Positions 15,544-19,203 of a DNA stretch of 19,203 bases are shown here, piece after piece (position 1 is the first letter of the stretch; each line of letters begins with the position of its first letter). The DNA lies in NCBI RefSeq assembly GCF_004359215.1, contig NC_090613.1, forward strand, positions 1,091,946 to 1,111,148. Reading direction: 5' to 3'. Below the pieces are notes generated by a model that made no database searches, had not been told where the DNA came from, and saw nothing but the letters and a program-made list of their open reading frames with translations. A program made the translations under genes and the position numbers. Source of the DNA: Bremia lactucae. Its lineage: Eukaryota; Oomycota; Peronosporomycetes; Peronosporales; Peronosporaceae.

Positions 15544-17490
15544 CCGCCCACTCGATCCACTGGTGCGTTTAAACCGAAATCCTTTTTAGACTTTACACCT
15601 TTTGTCTGCTTTCCTTGCGCACACGTCACGCAAATTGGCCTTACATTGTCCGTCAGTTTAATACCCGACGCTGGGTCCTGTGCCATGCCCTCAAATTGTA
15701 TCGTACCGAAATGACCAAATCGAAAAAAAATGAAAATGCTCCAATTAGCCTATATGAGCGTTTGCTTTGGGTAATTTTACACTATTATCTTGAATGCTAG
15801 CCAGCAAAATGCTTAAAGGGTTAGCGTGATCAGAAACTGCATGTACCGCAAGTACATTGCTCTCCATTACCACGTCAATCACTGCCTTTCCAGTACAAAT
15901 AATTATGCGTCGTTCCATTTTGTACTCTAGTGCGTACCCTTTTCTAAAACATTCCACACAAAACAAACGTTACGATCAAGCGATGGGTCCAAATAGTAAG
16001 TCGTATCTTAAGCTACTTTCCCTCGCTGTCATGGTCATAACCTCACTTCCCATCTTAGTCACTAAGCATTCTTCTGTCAGGCAGCAAGCACTCGCTCTTG
16101 CAGTCGCTTGCATCTTCGAGGAAATTTTCATCACTAACCAAGTGACAGCTGGACCCACTATCGAGAATCCACGTGTCTCGATTACTTGACCCCGTATTCC
16201 GCTCAGCAATTATAAAACTTTTTTTCACACCGGCTTTTCGCTCCTAACTCTTTCGTTTCTGCAGCTCAGCGCTTTATATATCCAATCTTCTACCACGAGT
16301 AACACCTCCGAGTATCTGCTTGCGGCTTGCGATCGCTGATGCTTACCACTACTACTACTTCTCTGCCAACCGCCTTTCCTTTCCTTTCCTCTTCTCATCT
16401 CATTTATCACAGACCGAGGAAAATGACACATTTTTCTGCCTGGCGAAAGTTATCCGAGCGCGTGTGATCATACATAGCCATCATAACAGTGCGCAGCTCA
16501 CTTGAAGTATGTTGCACCACATTATCCAGTCCAAATGACTCAGCACCGCCACAAGCGTCGCTTAAAGCAACCAAATAGAAGTAGTATTTAGGCCATGACC
16601 TTTTCGGATCTTTTTCCTTTTCATCAACTTCATTGATTGCGCTGGTTTTATCATTGTCTTGAATGTCTGGTGCAGTCTATCCATGACGTGCTCAAGCGTA
16701 GAATTCTGAAGCCATCACCTCTCAAGTTGTTTGTTTAAGTACCGTTCGGCTGTTCCACTAAGATAGTGGAACAGTAAATCTGCTTTAATCTCTTCACTCC
16801 ATTGAAAACCACATGCGAACTGTGCCAGGTCAACTTGTCGAAGAAAGCTTATTCCCCAGTCTAAAACCCAGGCCTAAGCCCTTGGATTAGCTTTTTGCCA
16901 TCGAAAACACGTATACCAAGCTCCTGCTGACGAGTGTCCGGTACACGAATTAAATACTGACTCATATTGGGGGGGGTGAGGAGGTTTTTGTGGCTGCTGC
17001 TGATGCATCAGCATCTTCTGAGGCTGCGACAGGGGGTTTGCAATGACACTGGCTTATAAAATGCCCCGTTCTGTCGCTCAACATGCGGCTTCTTTCCACG
17101 ATGTAGTGAGGTGGTCTAACGTACGACGGAGCCGGACTCTCGTAGACCTGCCCACGCCTCGACGGCGTGCGATAGAGCGCATCCACTATCATTAGTGTCG
17201 CATCAAAACTTCGAACGAGTGCACTACCAAAGATGTCAGTTTCAATGGCACCTGTTTTGCGCTCTTCTTCGTTCCGCTTAATCTGAGAGACTTTCAGCCT
17301 CCTCGGACATTCTTGGAGACCCTCAAGTGCGGCGACTATCGTCCCAATCACATTGCTGTCTTCAATCGTTTCGTGAGCTTGAGCGGCAAAACTCACGCGC
17401 GGAAGATGTGATAACTGTCTCGTAGACGACACTTTGAGGTGGCGGCTTCATGACGTCATCACGTTCCCTATCTGAACCTTGTCGGCTCAT
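15544..17490 (-). pseudogene. Ty1/Copia element, 5' part (gag, protease, start of integrase), degenerate
   Basis: Read on the minus strand. Gag starts MSRQGSDRERDDVMKPPP at 17490, shifts frame near 17370 and continues through NVIGTIVAALEGLQECPRR and DIFGSALVRSFDATL. It shifts again at a run of eight C near 16969-16976, then reads [36 protein letters not shown] and LEHVMDRLHQTFKT, followed by SDACGGAE. A pentanucleotide run follows near 16371-16390. The protease appears as WILDSGSSCHLVSDENFLED, with DSG at 16154-16162. Next come GYALEYKMERR and the GAG-pre-integrase zinc motif (FGHFGTIQF, then CVTCAQGKQTK), ending at APVDRVGG near 15546. At 15543 it abuts the solo LTR. The rest of integrase, RT and RNase H are missing. 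Confidence 0.8.
16371..16390. repeat. Short pentanucleotide microsatellite (CCTTT)n
   Basis: About four units of CCTTT on the plus strand, following a short ACT run near 16346-16357. Confidence 0.8.
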
Positions 17491-17492
17491 AT

Positions 17493-17579
17493 TGTAACGG
17501 GGCACTGCGACTTGTACTGTTTCAGTACAAGTCCACTTCACACTGCTTCGGATGTGAGTGGTGCCTCTCGTTAAGTAAC
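17493..17579 (-). mobile_element. LTR 3' end (family-2 type), cut by a gap
   Basis: On the minus strand it reads GGCACCACTCACATC, the CTTGTACTG/CAGTACAAG hairpin (17511-17531), then GCAGTGCCCCGTTACA ending at 17493. The Copia gag ATG follows 3 nt later. It may be the Copia element's own LTR with the same end cassette, or a family-2 LTR that inserted just upstream of gag. The absence of any primer-binding site before the ATG favours insertion or a deletion. Confidence 0.7.
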
Positions 17580-17679
17580 NNNNNNNNNNNNNNNNNNNNN
17601 NNNNNNNNNNNNNNNNNNNNNNNNNNNNNNNNNNNNNNNNNNNNNNNNNNNNNNNNNNNNNNNNNNNNNNNNNNNNNNN
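17580..17679. other. Assembly gap (100 N)
   Basis: The exact count of 100 suggests a fixed-length placeholder. It hides the junction of the LTR end at 17493 with the family-1 LTR. Confidence 0.9.
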
Positions 17680-18104
17680 ACCCTTGTGGATGTGATGCAC
17701 ATGGGTGCATTCACATTAGGAGGGATGACGCCCAGCGTCATCCATGATGACGGCTAGCGTCATCAGTTACGCGAGGTATCTATAAAGATACGCTCGCAAT
17801 ACATATTAAATGATATCTATAGAGATACCATTTTAATTTAAAAAAATAGGTATTTGTATTTAATTCTATTAAATATAAATCAGTCTGAAAATTACTACCT
17901 ACTTGGTAAGTGCGCACGAGGAGACGGATTACCGCTTCCGTGACGTCACTTTACCAGAGTTCTTAGTGTGTTGGGTGAGGTCGCTTGCGCGCCCACCACA
18001 ACTACCTCACTGCACGCAAGAGAAGCAGGTGCAAACCGCTTCCTCGCTGTGCTAGGGTGTGTGCTTGAGTAGGGCGTGGTTGCATTACGACGTGCCCGCC
18101 TACA
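17680..18104 (+). mobile_element. 5' LTR of the right Gypsy element (family 1), 5' end in the gap
   Basis: It aligns with 1074 to about 1490 on the minus strand, with noticeable substitutions and small indels. It includes GGATGACGC/GCGTCATCC and GTATC/GATAC hairpins. It ends ...GCCTACA at 18104, where the left copy also stops being similar for about 25 nt. Confidence 0.8.
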
Positions 18105-18106
18105 CT

Positions 18107-18117
18107 TGGTAGCACTT
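18107..18117 (+). promoter_or_regulatory. Primer-binding site
   Basis: TGGTAGCACTT lies 2 nt past the LTR end, identical to the site at 6545-6555 in a different family. Confidence 0.7.
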
Positions 18118-18160
18118 GAAATACTTCTCACGACCCGCATCTCTGCGTGTCTACGTGAGG

Positions 18161-19203
18161 ATGAGTCTCAACATTGATTGGGCTCATTTTCCCCACCTCT
18201 CCGAACATCATCGGGACGTGGCAGGGCTAATGGCGCAGGGGCTTGGTGAACAAGCCCTGGCCAGGCTCCTGGGTAGTCCTCCTGAGCAACATGTTGCTCA
18301 GTTGGAGCAGTTTGAGGCATTTGTGCTCAGACAGCGGAGGGCCGCGTCCGAGGCACAGAGCCATGCTGCGGCGGAGTCCGTCACTCAGACTCAGGATGAG
18401 CTGAGGCATGAGCAGGCTCGGAGCGAGGCTCTCAACAGGACTGTTGAGATGCTCTCTGCCCGGCCGCATCAGCCGAGGCCCATTCGGATGGACCCGCCCA
18501 AGTTCGATGGAACTGCGGCGCACACGATTGTCCACTGGCTTTTAGCCGTGGAGCAATGTGGTGTCGCCCAGCTCATCGAGGACGACAGCCGGATGGTGTC
18601 GTACGCTATGTCGCATCTGCGCGGTAAGGCCTCAGAGTGGGCTTACTCGGCGCTTATGGCGGACAGAAAAGCGTTCCCCTCATGGGCGATCTTTAAGGAT
18701 AAGATTCGCGCCATGTACCAGCCGCCGAACAACGAAGTGTTGCTTCAGGCGCGCTTCTTTGGGGCGCGACAGGCGAAGCGATCTCTGCAAGAGTATGTGC
18801 AAGAGATGCGCTCGCTGTCCGCATCCATAACCGTAGGTCCGATTCCGGAGCACATTAAGGTGCCCACGTTTATGAACGGACTACGGCATGGCCCATCGCG
18901 ACAGGCCCTTTTCAGAAAGGTGCCGTCGACGATGGAAGAGGCAATCCAAATTGCCTTAGTTGAGGAGCAATCCTACAACAGTGCCTCGGCGACAGCTTGG
19001 TATAAGCCGTCGGCCGAGAGGACAGATGCCACTCCTATGGAGTTGGGCAATGCAGACGTGGTCTGTTTTAAATGCGGCAAGCGCGGCCATATGATGGCTC
19101 GCTGCTATGCCAGGGTCCCTGCTGGGGCAAAAATGCCCAGCAAGAGGACTCCCTTCCCAAAGGGCGATGGCAAGAACCAGCGTGCGAGACGCATGAGTTC
19201 TGC
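18161..19203 (+). CDS. Ty3/Gypsy gag, intact but cut by the window end
   Basis: The frame is open from ATG 18161 to the last base (347 codons, no stop reached). The product starts MSLNIDWAHFPHLSEHHRD. A predicted coiled coil rich in Gln/Glu/Ala (about residues 45-100) precedes the retrotransposon gag core (about 110-275), with RGKASEWAYSALMADRK, QEYVQEMRSLSASI and MNGLRHGPSRQALF as anchors. A CCHC knuckle CFKCGKRGHMMARC lies at residues 302-315 (from 19064), followed by a basic tail. The methionine is chosen because the left copy conserves it and because it is the first in frame after the primer-binding site. A 20-bp perfect palindrome CTGAGCAACATGTTGCTCAG lies near 18282-18301. Confidence 0.9.
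   Translation, partial: MSLNIDWAHFPHLSEHHRDVAGLMAQGLGEQALARLLGSPPEQHVAQLEQFEAFVLRQRRAASEAQSHAAAESVTQTQDELRHEQARSEALNRTVEMLSARPHQPRPIRMDPPKFDGTAAHTIVHWLLAVEQCGVAQLIEDDSRMVSYAMSHLRGKASEWAYSALMADRKAFPSWAIFKDKIRAMYQPPNNEVLLQARFFGARQAKRSLQEYVQEMRSLSASITVGPIPEHIKVPTFMNGLRHGPSRQALFRKVPSTMEEAIQIALVEEQSYNSASATAWYKPSAERTDATPMELGNADVVCFKCGKRGHMMARCYARVPAGAKMPSKRTPFPKGDGKNQRARRMSS

Overview
The window looks like repeat-rich nuclear DNA of an oomycete, most likely a downy mildew or Phytophthora relative (Peronosporales). The reasons are decayed Ty3/Gypsy and Ty1/Copia elements of the kind common in that group, LTRs that begin TGTAACGGG and end GTTACA, a host gene with introns of only 45-82 nt, and a scrap of a PDR/ABCG-type transporter. 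The genus is inference. Two runs of about 100 N (12382-12480, 17580-17679) and a single N (8899) show that this is a draft scaffold.

Layout. 1-1622 is the 5' end (gag plus LTR) of a Gypsy element on the minus strand. It abuts a minus-strand fragment of a second LTR type (1623-1801). 2149-3497 is the only convincing host gene: a minus-strand, four-exon p24/emp24 GOLD cargo-receptor gene whose product carries an extra DNRLRE/CBM96-like domain. 3603-4449 is an LTR plus the first part of gag of a related Gypsy element, followed by a degenerate region with unassigned minus-strand coding remnants (about 4450-5460) and a truncated LTR (about 5740-6124). 6125-14868 is a long, dead, mosaic Gypsy/chromovirus-like element: 5' LTR, primer-binding site, broken gag, protease in the -1 frame, a 1.27-kb duplication joined by the single N, a third protease remnant, reverse transcriptase, gap, integrase C-terminus with chromodomain, a 1.1-kb 3' untranslated stretch, polypurine tract and 3' LTR. 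14869-15092 is a fragment of an ABC transporter gene. 15093-15543 is a solo LTR. 15544-17490 is the 5' part of a Copia element on the minus strand. 17493-17579 is an LTR end, followed by a gap and a second copy of the first Gypsy family on the plus strand (LTR, primer-binding site, intact gag) running off the end at 19203.

The most striking signal is not a gene. The long Gypsy element, its LTRs and its relatives are tiled with short, nearly perfect inverted repeats about every 25-40 nt, through coding and non-coding parts alike. The p24 exons and the Copia fragment do not show this by eye. One hairpin keeps its pairing through paired base changes between LTR copies, which points to real RNA or DNA structure. 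Another hairpin sits 5 nt downstream of a slippery A-AAA-AAT heptamer at the gag/pol junction, as in a classical -1 frameshift signal.

Everything here was read by eye. No alignment, folding or database search was run, so percent identities and domain limits are approximate.
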